This document shows, piece by piece, positions 1 to 11,032 of a DNA stretch of 64,000 nucleotides (its first letter is position 1; each line of letters starts with the position of its first letter). The stretch is taken from NCBI RefSeq assembly GCF_964340395.1, contig NC_135567.1:8701658-8765657 (forward strand). The letters are read 5' to 3'. The notes below the pieces were generated by a model that saw only the letters and a list, made by a program, of their open reading frames with translations, ran no database searches and was not told the DNA's origin. Both the position numbers and the translations under genes were made by a program. The DNA comes from Glandiceps talaboti (Eukaryota > Hemichordata > Enteropneusta > Spengelidae).

Positions 1-465
1 TAAATACATTTGGCACCTAAAAGACAGCAAAACTAATTACGACATACACTGGTCAGTTCTCAAGCAGGCTTCCTCATACTCTAACGTTACCAAACGATGT
101 CAACTATGTCTCTGGGAAAAATATTGTATTATAACTGCCGACAAATCAACGAACTTGAACAGCAGAACTGAATTAATCAGTAAATGCCGGCACGCTAACA
201 AGTTCTTACTTAATAATACGTAACCTTTGTTGTCAATTTTTTTTTGTGTACACACAGCCGTCAGTGAACACACATAAGTTATGTACATACATCAGAATGT
301 ATAGCTAACGAATACTATTAAACCACACTATTACACCCGACGATCCTTCTGGTGAAACGGTCCGTAGTGTAATTCCACAATGTAATATCAGACTCGTCTT
401 CTTTCATTTTTATGTATGATAGCTCTCCAAGGTGATCGAGCACTCTACTTGGCGAAATAAGAATG

Positions 466-559
<94 letters not shown>

Positions 560-1404
560 TACACGACACAATTTTTAAATCTCAATATTCAACAACATCT
601 CATACTTGTCATTGGTATTTTTTCTAAATTCGCTGCACAATCAAGCTCCACATCGTCATCCTTCTCTCTGGTGATATATCACCCTAAGTTCTCCAAGTTA
701 CTCCGAGCCTGCCACTGAAGACAATAAATGGCATAGTTCACGCTTTGTTCGGCTGGGCTATTCATACTTTATTGCAATGCAAACATAAACTATACGAGAT
801 GCTGTTACTGATATAAGTTCCAGTCAGGTTACAGTGTTGCTACTGTAAATCACTACTTAGCAGGTCTGACAGTTTCCAATAAAATTGTAAGCGTATGTCC
901 ATTTTATTTGTTAGGATAACCTGCCTAGGAGGAATAAAGCTGTCGAGAATGCACGTACATCGATAGAAACGTATGCATTCCATAAATATATTGAAATCCG
1001 AACTTTAAAAGGATATAATTGCAAGACCTGTTATTTTAGGATCTTTAATAGATTTCGGTGAATTGCAATGTACGTAATTTACTACTGTACATAATGCCCT
1101 GTAATCATGTATTGAAATGACCACATATTAACCAGATTACAGTTACTGTAAATCTTACAGTAAATCGATAGAGTAGCGTGGGGGGGGGGGGTGATATTAT
1201 ATCATAAGGACATGGTACGCGGAGTTCACCAAAGTTAACAACTTGTTTGTGACAGACTTATGTCGACCAAATTAACAACCTAGTGGGCGGACTATATATC
1301 ACAAATAAACATACAATTAGACGAATAAAGCTAGCTTTCAAACTCCCACATCTCAACTTTTGCTAAAATCCAAAACGTAACGTCCTTATTCAAATGCTAT
1401 GCTT
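1..1404. other. Non-coding stretch, no gene seen
   Basis: No open frame here resembles a known protein. The stretch holds one long AT dinucleotide tract near 470-546, a poly-G run near 1179-1190, and otherwise unremarkable AT-rich DNA. It could be intron or intergenic sequence. Confidence 0.6.
470..560. repeat. (AT)n microsatellite followed by (AC)n
   Basis: About 75 bp of uninterrupted AT dinucleotides pass into a short AC run. The open frame across it is a run of Ile-Tyr and is not a gene. Confidence 0.97.
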
Positions 1405-2099
1405 AGGGACCGGTCAGTTTCTTCCGCCGGGGGTGGATTGGTAGGGGGTCATCCTGTTTTTGAAATCGGCAGTAGGGGGGTCATGCTGTTTTGAAAATTG
1501 TGGATAGGGGGGTCATCGTGTTTTTGATTGTGATAGAAGAAAAAAATCCTTTCTACAATGGCATATAGCCTTGTCTGAAATGTGGTACATGTCAATATTT
1601 GTTCTTGTCCCTGTTTCTTAAATGAATTCTTTAATATTACTTATTAGTTCAAACATAACTATACATATTCATATACATGTACCGGTACTACCTAGCTACC
1701 ACACTAGTTACAGAACATGTCATGTAAAAGCTTGGCTGTTTCACAATCAATGCTTTATTATTGCAGTTTGGGGCAAAAGTGAACTTGAAGGTTTCGTAAT
1801 GGTAATTTTCATAGATAGTTTATAAAGGAAGTTAATCTAAATTGTTTTACTCGTCATGTTATTGACACAACAAATCACCACATCTCATCAGATTCCAGTT
1901 ACTATTATACACTAGGTATGACCACCTAAAGTTCTCTAACATACCGGTGACTTTATTATACATGCAATATTAATGCCCCAAATACCAATATTACGGGCCC
2001 ATTTTATGTGATATGGGAAACTCATTTAAAACGTACATTTAGGTTAGCTTTTCGAAGCTTGGAAATATTACCTCAAAGGTTATGAATAACCTAAACATT

Positions 2100-2785
2100 G
2101 CCTTAGTATCTCTGTATCTGTAACTGTATCTGTATCTGTATAGTTACGGTGTAGGTCCTGGGTAAGGAATAACACACCGGGGGAGAGTATTTAGTCAGAA
2201 TGGTTTTTGACAGTGACTGCCATTTTAAAGGCGTCACAAGATTTAGCGCACACAGTACTATTGTCCAGATGGTTCCAGTCTACTAGTGTTTTTACAAAGA
2301 ATGACTGTTTGTATTGAGCAGTTTTACAATTGTCAATTTCAAAGCACTTTGAGTTGTTAGTAACTCTTTGTTCAACAATGTTAGATGAGATAGTCCACAA
2401 ATTTCCTAGCTTTTATAGATCTTTTGGGTCTTACGGGTTTAAGATAGTCCGCTGGTTGAATTGCTGGTACTAGGCCCTTAACTACCCTGTATAGAAAAAT
2501 TAGCCTGTTTGCTGTGCGTCTATCCTGGAGTGATGTAAGTTGGAGGCTTTCTACCATTTTGGTGACACACCCTTCGTCCCTACTCCTGTAGTTCCCTGTG
2601 ATGAAACGTGCTGCTCTGAGCTGTACCTGTTCGAGTCGGTCAATGTTTTTATGTAAGTAAGGGTCCCAAACCACTGAACCATATTCTAACATGGATCTTA
2701 CTAGTGAGATGTAAGCTGTTTTCTTACATGACTGCGTACAATGACGAAGGTTTGTTCTCTGAAACCCAAATGTACATGTAGAGTT
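2100..2785 (-). pseudogene. 5'-truncated, frameshifted LINE reverse-transcriptase C-terminus (CR1/L2 group)
   Basis: On the minus strand, from about 2780, the frame reads RTNLRHCTQSCKKTAY and continues through SMLEYGSVVWDPYL, VQLRAARFITGNY and LQDRRTANRLIFLY. This is the thumb/C-terminal region typical of Jockey-superfamily LINEs. Near 2390 the frame shifts by one base: one frame ends after KFVDYLI and the neighbouring frame resumes with SSNIVEQRVTNNSKCF. The 3' end runs into an ATACAG-type microsatellite tail (about 2105-2140), as expected for a LINE 3' end. The catalytic RT core is absent, so this is a dead 5'-truncated insertion. Confidence 0.85.
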
Positions 2786-3179
2786 TGCTTAAGCAAAAAA
2801 CTCCAGATCTGCCAGGGGAAAAACCCCAATGACTCCCTCACCCCCAGATGTCACTCATGCATTCAACCAACAATCAGATGCACCAACAACCTTTTTACTG
2901 TCATATAATGGTATTAAACTTTTCTTAAATATTTGCACCCTATTCTAATTTGAGATTATATTGTCTTTTAAAGATGTGACATGTTTGCCAAGATAGTCTA
3001 AATTTGCCTTAAATTCCAAATCTCCCCTACCAATGATACTACCATTAGATGTACTGACCTTTACTACATGTAATGATGCCAGTTAACCTTTTTTAAGAAC
3101 ATATTTCAACCCTATGTAAGTTATAATAGAATAGTTTCTGACACTTGCTGTCTTGTAAAGCATGGATTAAGTTATTGCT

Positions 3180-3780
3180 TGAAAGGGTCTGAATAGCCCC
3201 AATATTGGCTTTAAGAGTAAAATTCCTCCAGGGCTTCTAGAGGGAGACATGAGGTGGACATATCCCGGTCTCAAGCTCTTCTCCTCTTACTGTCAAGATG
3301 CTATCAAAGTATATTTCAAAAGTATTTCAACCCTATGTAGTTGTTTTTTACATGTTGGTGTTGTCTTTTAAGGCTTGGAAATTATTGTCTGAAAGGGTCT
3401 GAATAGTCTCAAAATTGACTTTTCAGAGTAAAAATCCTCCAGGGCCTTCTAGGGGGAATCCCCTAGGACCCCCCCCCCCCCACATGGGGTGTACACATCC
3501 CAGTCTCAAGTTCTCCCCCCCCCCTACCTCTTACTGTCAAGATCCTATCAAACTATATTTCAAAAATATTTCAACCTTATGTAGTTGCTTTTTACATGTT
3601 GGTGCTGTCTTGTAAAGCTTGGAAATTATTTTCTGAAAATGTCTGAATAGTCTCAAAATTGACTTTTCAGAGTTAAAATCCTCCTGGGCTTTTAGGGAGA
3701 GACCCCCTAGGAACCCCATAAGAGATGTACATCTCCCCTTCTCAAGCTTTCCCCCTACCTTTCACTGTCAATATGCTATT
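3180..3780. repeat. Degenerate tandem repeat, unit about 210-245 bp
   Basis: Three diverged copies are marked by CCTCCAGGGCTTCTAG-like words at about 3226, 3437 and 3681, each followed by CTTACTGTCAAGAT and TTTCAACCCTATGTAG. Poly-C runs interrupt the middle copy. The unit lies inside the candidate element at 1405-4083 and has no coding sense. Confidence 0.75.
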
Positions 3781-4083
3781 AAACTCCTTTTTGAATATAT
3801 TTACCTTGTGTAGTCAATAATTATAATTATGATAGTGCTAACCCGGGATCTTATAAAGTAGATGCTAGACAGTCAAGCAGTCCACACTGAGTCATGATAA
3901 AAAAATGCCTGTCATGTGAATATCATATATAGGGGGAGGGGGGGGGTCATGTTTTAGAATTAAGTGATGGGGGGGTCAGTCTGTTTTTGGTTTTACAGAT
4001 GGGGGGGGGGGTCAGTGACTTTTTGTCGGCCCGATTTAATAATCCACCCCCCCCCCCCAGGCTGGAGAAACTGACCTGTCCCT

Positions 4084-5520
4084 TAAAATCAATGTAGCTG
4101 AAAATGAAACTCTACAATCAAAATCTTATGAAGTTTTCACCAAATGTGAACCTCAATCCTGCCCTGAGGAAGCAACTGATCGCGATATATAGGTGGCCGG
4201 GGTTCTTTTTACCTTGTGAGTACAATTACCGGTACAAATCTTGGAGAGGATGTCACGCTGTTGTCAACAAACTGAAAGCGATGTGTTAAATTTTTAGATA
4301 CTTGCAAATTATGGCGATATCGCAATGTTAAGGACGTAAAGTGCTGAGGGGTTTTCATTTTACAGAATAGAAAGACTTGAGAAGTAACCAAACTGAGAGT
4401 AACTGTTGGTTAAATTCTGTACAAATGTGTTTCCTTACCTGTACGACAGACTAACAAGTACGTGGTGTACAAGCTGACTGAATGATGTGAAATGGTTGAT
4501 AAGTTGCCAAGGGCTACTGATTGTCCTCATAGCCTCGTCACGTGACAGTAGTTGTTAATATTCGATCAAGATGTTTGTATTGATATGATTGTTTACTTGA
4601 CTAGCTAGTTGGTAGATAATTAGCTGAATTACGTGTCAGACAGACACAGTTACATTCAGTGGTATTTCAGGTTGGACGCGCTGGGTCAGGGTACCCCTAA
4701 TATTTTCATACGGGGGTGTATGTGTAGCCCAAGTTGAAAGCACCTACCATGTACTCTCCAAATATAGACCATTATTAGCGATTTCCATTCACAAACAGAC
4801 CTATAGTTATTAAAGTGCTACAAAAGTGCAAACCTTATGACTGGAAAGCTCGAAGGAAGTACAACAACTTGACACTTACCAGGAATGACAGTATGGTGTA
4901 CATTATTTCACACTATAATATATATAATTTTTATATCATTATTTCAGCTGTTTCCCTTGTTGCTGTGAAGATTTTTTTCTAAATCATTGGACCTGGGCGT
5001 TTCCCATTTTATCGATCCATGATTAGGGAAAGGTCAATCCATGTTTAGGGATTTTTTCGTGAAAAGTGACCCATTTGGGTGGCACATACCCGTGGCATTG
5101 AGTTACAAGGGATTTCACACCGCAATCCGCCCTTACACTGTGTTTATTCTATAGTTTGCTCACAATATAAAAATACAAATGTAACGAAATACAGAGCAAA
5201 AGTTTTATAAGGGGTGCTTGTGTATTATCTTTATTGTATCTGCTTCAACATGAATTGTCTCAATGTTGAGTAAAGGTATAAACGTCATACATTTGTCAGG
5301 CGTAATTTAAAAGGGATTTTCCTTTATATAATACAAAACGCTTTTCATATAGGAAGTCGGGAAGAATTAGTATATGTTTTCCTATATGCAAAACAGTCGC
5401 AAATGACACATACCCGACTATTTAGCACATAGGAAAACATATACTAATTTTATATACTGCGAAATGTTATTGTTGATACTAATTTGTGATTACTTTCTTG
5501 TTGATGTTTGTCAAGATTGG
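4084..5520. other. Non-coding stretch with a possible first exon and a hairpin
   Basis: No protein is recognised. A strong splice-donor consensus on the minus strand (ACAG|GTAAGG, last exon base 4439) lies about 100 bp downstream, in minus-strand sense, of a perfect E-box palindrome. A perfect 21-bp inverted repeat occurs at 5365-5385 and 5429-5449. The rest is unremarkable. Confidence 0.5.
4537..4546. promoter_or_regulatory. Perfect GTCACGTGAC palindromic E-box
   Basis: The ten bases match the CLEAR/MITF-TFE-type E-box exactly. With the minus-strand donor at 4439 this could mark a promoter and first exon of a gene running left out of the window. This is inference from two short motifs only. 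Confidence 0.35.
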
Positions 5521-5525
5521 TTGGT

Positions 5526-5584
<59 letters not shown>

Positions 5585-5590
5585 CTGATC

Positions 5591-5627
<37 letters not shown>

Positions 5628-5650
5628 ATTGATCGATTGCTTGATCGATT
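5520..5650. repeat. (GATT)n tetranucleotide array
   Basis: About 120 bp of GATT repeats with a few substitutions. The open frames across it (poly Ile-Asn-Gln-Ser) are repeat artefacts. Confidence 0.97.
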
Positions 5651-6254
5651 TTTTTTGTTTTCGTAAACAAAACAAAACAAAACTAACTGAGCCTGAGTCC
5701 CCTGTGGTTATATACCCATAAAGATATATCAACAGAATACAGTCATTCACCATGTATTTGTCTAAATATCGAAATACTGAATCAATCTTTTTACCATTGG
5801 ATCTGGAGTATAAGTCTTTGAAATTCTTGGCAGGCTAGTTAATGTCCTGCACAATTATTCAGTGTGTGGTCCAAAGTATTGACCAATTAATCCTTTGTTT
5901 GGTATATAACATGACAGAACAGATGGTCCTGTAAGACCAACGTCTTAGGAGCATCTTCCAATGTCTTTGGCATCTTACTTGCATTTCGTCGCCAACTCAT
6001 CATCATAAGACCAAAGACCTATTGCAGCATATACCCTAATGTCTATGTTTGTAGCAAAGGTAAAACAGGCATCACCACATAAAGAGTTTCCGTTGTCCTT
6101 ATAGTCCCAGCTATCCAGACTCTATTGTGGGATTTGCTGCCCGCAGAAAGACTGGGTGTTTAAGCTTGTAAGCGATTGCAATTTAAGATGGCGACTGTCA
6201 CTGCACGAGCACAGTTTCCTATTGGATGGAAGTAATTCCTATTATACCATGCAC
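5650..6254. other. Non-coding stretch, nothing recognised
   Basis: No open frame of interest, no tandem structure and no inverted repeat that I can see. Confidence 0.5.
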
Positions 6255-6615
6255 TAGCCATATTCAACAAAAATTTGAATATATATTCCGGTCGTTCTAC
6301 GTCATGACAAGGCGTGTCTACGTCACTGATTCTGTTGTGGTCGTAGTATGAGTCAAAACGTTCAAACTTGCCATTACTTTCCCTGATTTTCTTTTATATT
6401 ACTGGCGATGGTAGAATTATATTATTCCCAGCAAGACTTGTTAGTTTATGATTTCCTTGCAGGGCTCATGTTGTTGGTCGGTATCTCTGTACATTCACTT
6501 ATTCAACACTGACCGTGGGCTCGGCTACCCAGACCTAATGGCTTTTGGCGTGGGATAAAATTCTCAGACTCTCATCTGGGTGGCCTCGTAGTAGAGCTCC
6601 AAGTGGCGAGATTCT
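6255..6615. mobile_element. Dispersed repeat flanking the 25-bp minisatellite
   Basis: The block with TTCTACGTCATGACAA, GAGTCAAAACGTTCAAA and CCATTACTTTCC at 6295-6405 recurs at about 26795-26915. Its right part (6555-6610) carries CTCGTAGTAGAGC then CAAGTGGCGAG, which resembles the unit of the 51-bp array at 50205-50585. It is probably the left portion of a mobile element in which the adjacent minisatellite expanded. Confidence 0.6.
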
Positions 6616-9600
6616 GAGTAAACGAGACTACATTGCCCTAGAGTAAACGAGACTATATTGCCCTAGAGTAAACGAGACTACATTGCCCTAGAGTATACGA
6701 GACTACATTGCCCTAGAGTAAACGAGACTACATTGCCCTAGAGTATACGAGACTACATTGCCCTAGAGTAAACGAGACTACATTGACCCAGAGTAAACGA
6801 GACTACATTGCCCTAGAGTAAACGAGACTACATTGTCCTAAAGTAAACGAGACTACAGTGCCCTAGAATAAACGAGACTATATTGCCCTAGAGTAAACGA
6901 GACTACATTGCCCTAGAGTAAACGAGACTACATTGTCCTAAAGTAAACGGGACTACAGTGCCCTAGAATAAACGAGACTATATTGCCCTAGAGTAAACGA
7001 GACTATATTGCCCTAGAGTAAACGAGACTACATTGCCCCAGAGTAAACGAGACTACATTGCCCTAGAGTAAAATAGACTACATTGCCCTAGAGTAAACGA
7101 GACTACAGTGCCCTAGAGTAAACGAGACTACATTGCCCTAGAGTAAACGAGACTACATTGCCCTAGAGTAAACGAGACTACATTGTCCTAAAGTAAACGA
7201 GACTACAGTGCCCTAGAGTAAACGAGACTACATTGCCCTAGAGTAAACGAGACTACATTGCCCTAGAGTAAACGAGACTACATTGCCCTAGAGTATACGA
7301 GACTACATTGCCCTAGAGTAAACGAGACTACATTGCCCTAGAGTAAACGAGACTACATTGTCCTAGAGTAAACGAGACTACATTGCCCTAGAGTAAACGA
7401 GACTACATCGCCCTAGAGTAAACGAGACTACATTGCCCTAGAGTAAACGAGACTACATTGCCCTAGAGTAAACGAGACTACATTGCCCTAGAGTAAACGA
7501 GACTATATTGCCCTAGAGCAAACGAGACTACATTGCCCCAGAGTATACGAGACTACATTGCCCTAGAGTAAACGAGACTACATTGCCCTAGAGTAAACGA
7601 GACTATATTGCCCTAGAGTAAACGAGACTACATTGCCCTAGAGTAAACGAGACTATATTGCCCTAGAGTAAACGAGACTACAGTGCCCTAGAGTATACGA
7701 GACTACATTGCCCTAGAGTAAACGAGACTACATTGCCCTAGAGTAAACGAGACTACATTGCCCTAGAGTAAACGAGACTACATTGTTCTAGAGTAAACGA
7801 GACTACATTGCCCCAGAGTAAACGAGACTACATTGCCCTAGAGTAAACGAGACTACATTGTCCTAAAGTAAACGAGACTACAGTGCCCTAGAATAAACGA
7901 GACTATATTGCCCTAGAGTAAACGAGACTACATTGCCCTAGAGTAAACGAGACTACATTGCCCTAGAGTATACGAGACTACATTGCCCTAGAGTAAACGA
8001 GACTACATTGCCCTAGAGTAAACGAGACTATATTGCCCTAGAGTAAACGAGACTACATTGCCCTAGAGTAAACGAGACTATATTGCCCTAGAGTAAACGA
8101 GACTACAGTGCCCTAGAGTATACGAGACTACATTGCCCTAGAGTAAACGAGACTACATTGCCCTAGAGTAAACGAGACTACATTGCCCTAGAGTAAACGA
8201 GACTACATTGTTCTAGAGTAAACGAGACTACATTGCCCCAGAGTAAACGAGACTACATTGCCCTAGAGTAAACGAGACTACATTGTCCTAAAGTAAACGA
8301 GACTACAGTGCCCTAGAATAAACGAGACTATATTGCCCTAGAGTAAACGAGACTACAGTGCCCTAGAGTAAACGAGACTACATTGCCCTAGAGTATACGA
8401 GACTACATTGCCCTAGAGTAAACGAGACTACATTGCCCTAGAGTAAACGAGACTACATTGCCCTAGAGTATACGAGACTACATTGCCCTAGAGTAAACGA
8501 GACTACATTGCCCTATAGTAAACGAGACTACAGTGCCCTAGAGTATACGAGACTACATTGCCCTAGAGTAAACGAGACTACATCGCCCTAGAGTAAACGA
8601 GACTACATTGTCCTAGAGTAAACGAGACTACATTGCCCTAGAGTAAACGAGACTACAGTGCCCTAGAGTAAACGAGACTACATTGTCCTAGAGTAAACGA
8701 GACTACATTGTCCTAGAGTAAACGAGACTACATTGCCCTAGAGTAAACGAGACTATATTGCCCTAGAGTAAACGAGACTACATTGTCCTAGAGTAAACGA
8801 GACTACATTGCCCTAGAGTAAACGAGACTACAGTGCCCCAGAGTAAACGAGACTACATTGCCCTAGAGTATACGAGACTACATTGCCCTAGAGTATACGA
8901 GACTACATTGCCCTAGAGTAAACGAGACTACATTGCCCTAGAGTAAACGAGACTACATTGTTCTAGAGTAAACGAGACTACATTGCCCCAGAGTAAACGA
9001 GACTACATTGCCCTAGAGTAAACGAGACTACATTGTCCTAAAGTAAACGAGACTACAGTGCCCTAGAATAAACGAGACTATATTGCCCTAGAGTAAACGA
9101 GACTACAGTGCCCTAGAGTAAACGAGACTACATTGCCCTAGAGTATACGAGACTACATTGCCCTAGAGTAAACGAGACTACATTGCCCTAGAGTAAACGA
9201 GACTACATTGCCCTAGAGTATACGAGACTACATTGCCCTAGAGTAAACGAGACTACATTGCCCTATAGTAAACGAGACTACAGTGCCCTAGAGTATACGA
9301 GACTACATTGCCCTAGAGTAAACGAGACTACATCGCCCTAGAGTAAACGAGACTACATTGTCCTAGAGTAAACGAGACTACATTGCCCTAGAGTAAACGA
9401 GACTACAGTGCCCTAGAGTAAACGAGACTACATTGTCCTAGAGTAAACGAGACTACATTGTCCTAGAGTAAACGAGACTACATTGCCCTAGAGTAAACGA
9501 GACTATATTGCCCTAGAGTAAACGAGACTACATTGTCCTAGAGTAAACGAGACTACATTGCCCTAGAGTAAACGAGACTACAGTGCCCCAGAGTAAACGA

Positions 9601-10156
9601 GACTACATTGCCCTAGAGTATACGAGACTACATTGCCCTAGAGTATACGAGACTACATTGCCCTAGAGTAAACGCGACTACATTGCCCCAGAGTAAACGA
9701 GACTACATTGCCCTAGAGTAAACGAGACTACAGTGCCCCAGAGTAAACGAGACTACATTGCCCTAGAGTAAACGAGACTACATTGCCCTAGAGTAAACGC
9801 GACTACATTGCCCTAGAGTAAACGAGACTACATTGCCCTAGAGTAAACGAGACTACAGTGCCCTAGAATAAACGCGACTACATTGTCCTAGAGTAAACGA
9901 GACTACATTGCCCTAGAGTAAACGAGACTACATTGCCCTAGAGTAAACGAGACTACATTGCCCTAGAGTAAACGCGACTACATTGTCCTAGAGTAAACGA
10001 GACTACATTGCCCTAGAGTAAACGAGACTACATTGCCATAGAGTAAACGCGACTACATTGTCCTAGAGTAAACGAGACTACATTGCCCTAGAGTAAACGC
10101 GACTACATTGCCCTAGAGTAAACGCGACTACATTGCCCTAGAGTAAACGCGACTAC
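6616..10156. repeat. 25-bp minisatellite, about 141 copies
   Basis: The unit reads GAGTAAACGAGACTACATTG followed by CCCTA (25 bp). It is repeated 141 times in exact register from 6616 to 10141 with no net insertion or deletion. Variants (TATACGAG, CAGTGCCC, TCCTAAAG, TTCTAGAG, AACGCGAC) are shared by distant units and reveal higher-order duplications: matching blocks lie 425 bp (17 units) and 750 bp (30 units) apart. The AACGCGAC variant is confined to the right end (from about 9670). It has no coding role and lies downstream of the gene at 11033-13624. Confidence 0.98.
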
Positions 10157-10689
10157 TGTCACGGATGACAGAATACAACTTTTTGATATTCGCTAAGTTT
10201 TGATGTTTTGATGTTTTGCGAGGTCACCGTGAACTCTCAGCTGTCATGAATTAACACATAGAACAAATGTTTGCATTGCGCGAATAGTATTCTTCTAAGA
10301 TGACAACATTAAGTTATTAAAAGATCAACAGTGTCAAATAATGACTGATTACAGACAGTTGGAAGAACAATGACGTGATCACATTGTTTGGCTAGTTTTC
10401 ATATTTGTCAATATCATTTGCATTGAATTAAGGCGACAGCAATACTTCCGTTTTAGTCATTTATGGTGCTGATTATTTTATTACCCAATCATTTGAGTAT
10501 TGTATATTTTATGTTTATAAGAATTTAATGGAAGAATAAAATGATGGATTCAGTCTTTGGAAGAGACGGTCCGAGGTCAGGAGCTTCGATCTGCTCCGTG
10601 GCCACTTCCAAATGATCCAGGTTAACCATGAACATTGTGTGTAGTCTGAGCTAATTCCCTAAAAGTCCAAGTCGATCCCGTGTACAGAG

Positions 10690-10690
<1 letters not shown>
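10157..10690. other. Spacer between the minisatellite and the HEPN/NHL gene
   Basis: Unique-looking AT-rich sequence. A minus-strand AATAAA (TTTATT on plus, near 10474) could be a poly(A) signal for the gene at 11033-13624, but it is about 550 bp past the stop. Confidence 0.4.
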
Positions 10691-10777
<87 letters not shown>

Positions 10778-10778
10778 T
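10691..10778. repeat. (GA)n microsatellite
   Basis: About 85 bp of near-perfect GA dinucleotide. The Arg-Glu open frame across it is an artefact. Confidence 0.97.
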
Positions 10779-10833
10779 AACATTGAAGGGGGTTACCTAA
10801 ACAGAAGAGGTAATCCACTAAAATTTGTTATAC

Positions 10834-10918
10834 TACATTGCCCTAGAGTAAACGAGACTATATTGCCCTAGAGTAAACGAGACTACATCGCCCCGGGGTA
10901 AACGAGACTACATTGCCC
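10834..10918. repeat. Detached copies of the 25-bp minisatellite
   Basis: About 3.4 units of the 6616-10156 repeat (ACTACATTGCCCTAGAG...) reappear 680 bp beyond the main array, more diverged (CCCCGGGGTAAAC). They show that the array was once longer and was interrupted, or that it seeded a second site. Confidence 0.95.
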
Positions 10919-11032
10919 AAGACTCTCTGGCCGGGTTTGTTGAATCTTTCACGTGGAGAGTCCGGGTATCCGAGCCTACTGTCTGCTTAGCAAAATGTAC
11001 TGTTCTTGCTTGCCAGAATATATCATTTGTGT

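Larger units (their letters stand above)
1405..4083. mobile_element. Candidate 2.7-kb DNA transposon with G-rich inverted ends
   Basis: The left end (from AGGGACCGGTCAGTTTCT) matches the reverse complement of the right end (AGGGACAGGTCAGTTTCT) over about 35 bp, then both enter G-runs leading to GTGGATT. Just inside each end lie copies of a short unit of the form G-run, GTCA, CTGTTTTTG (1450-1530 and 3935-4020). The interior has no transposase; it holds a LINE fragment and a roughly 220-bp degenerate tandem repeat, so the element would be non-autonomous. The target duplication is uncertain: the flanks are TT on the left and TA on the right. An alternative is two related short elements in opposite orientation. 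Confidence 0.6.

Noticed and set aside
4537-4546. Linking the CLEAR-type E-box to RAB27 regulation because MITF regulates RAB27A in vertebrates
   Set aside because: The site is some 46 kb beyond the 3' end side of the RAB27 start and on the far side of other genes; no evidence connects them.
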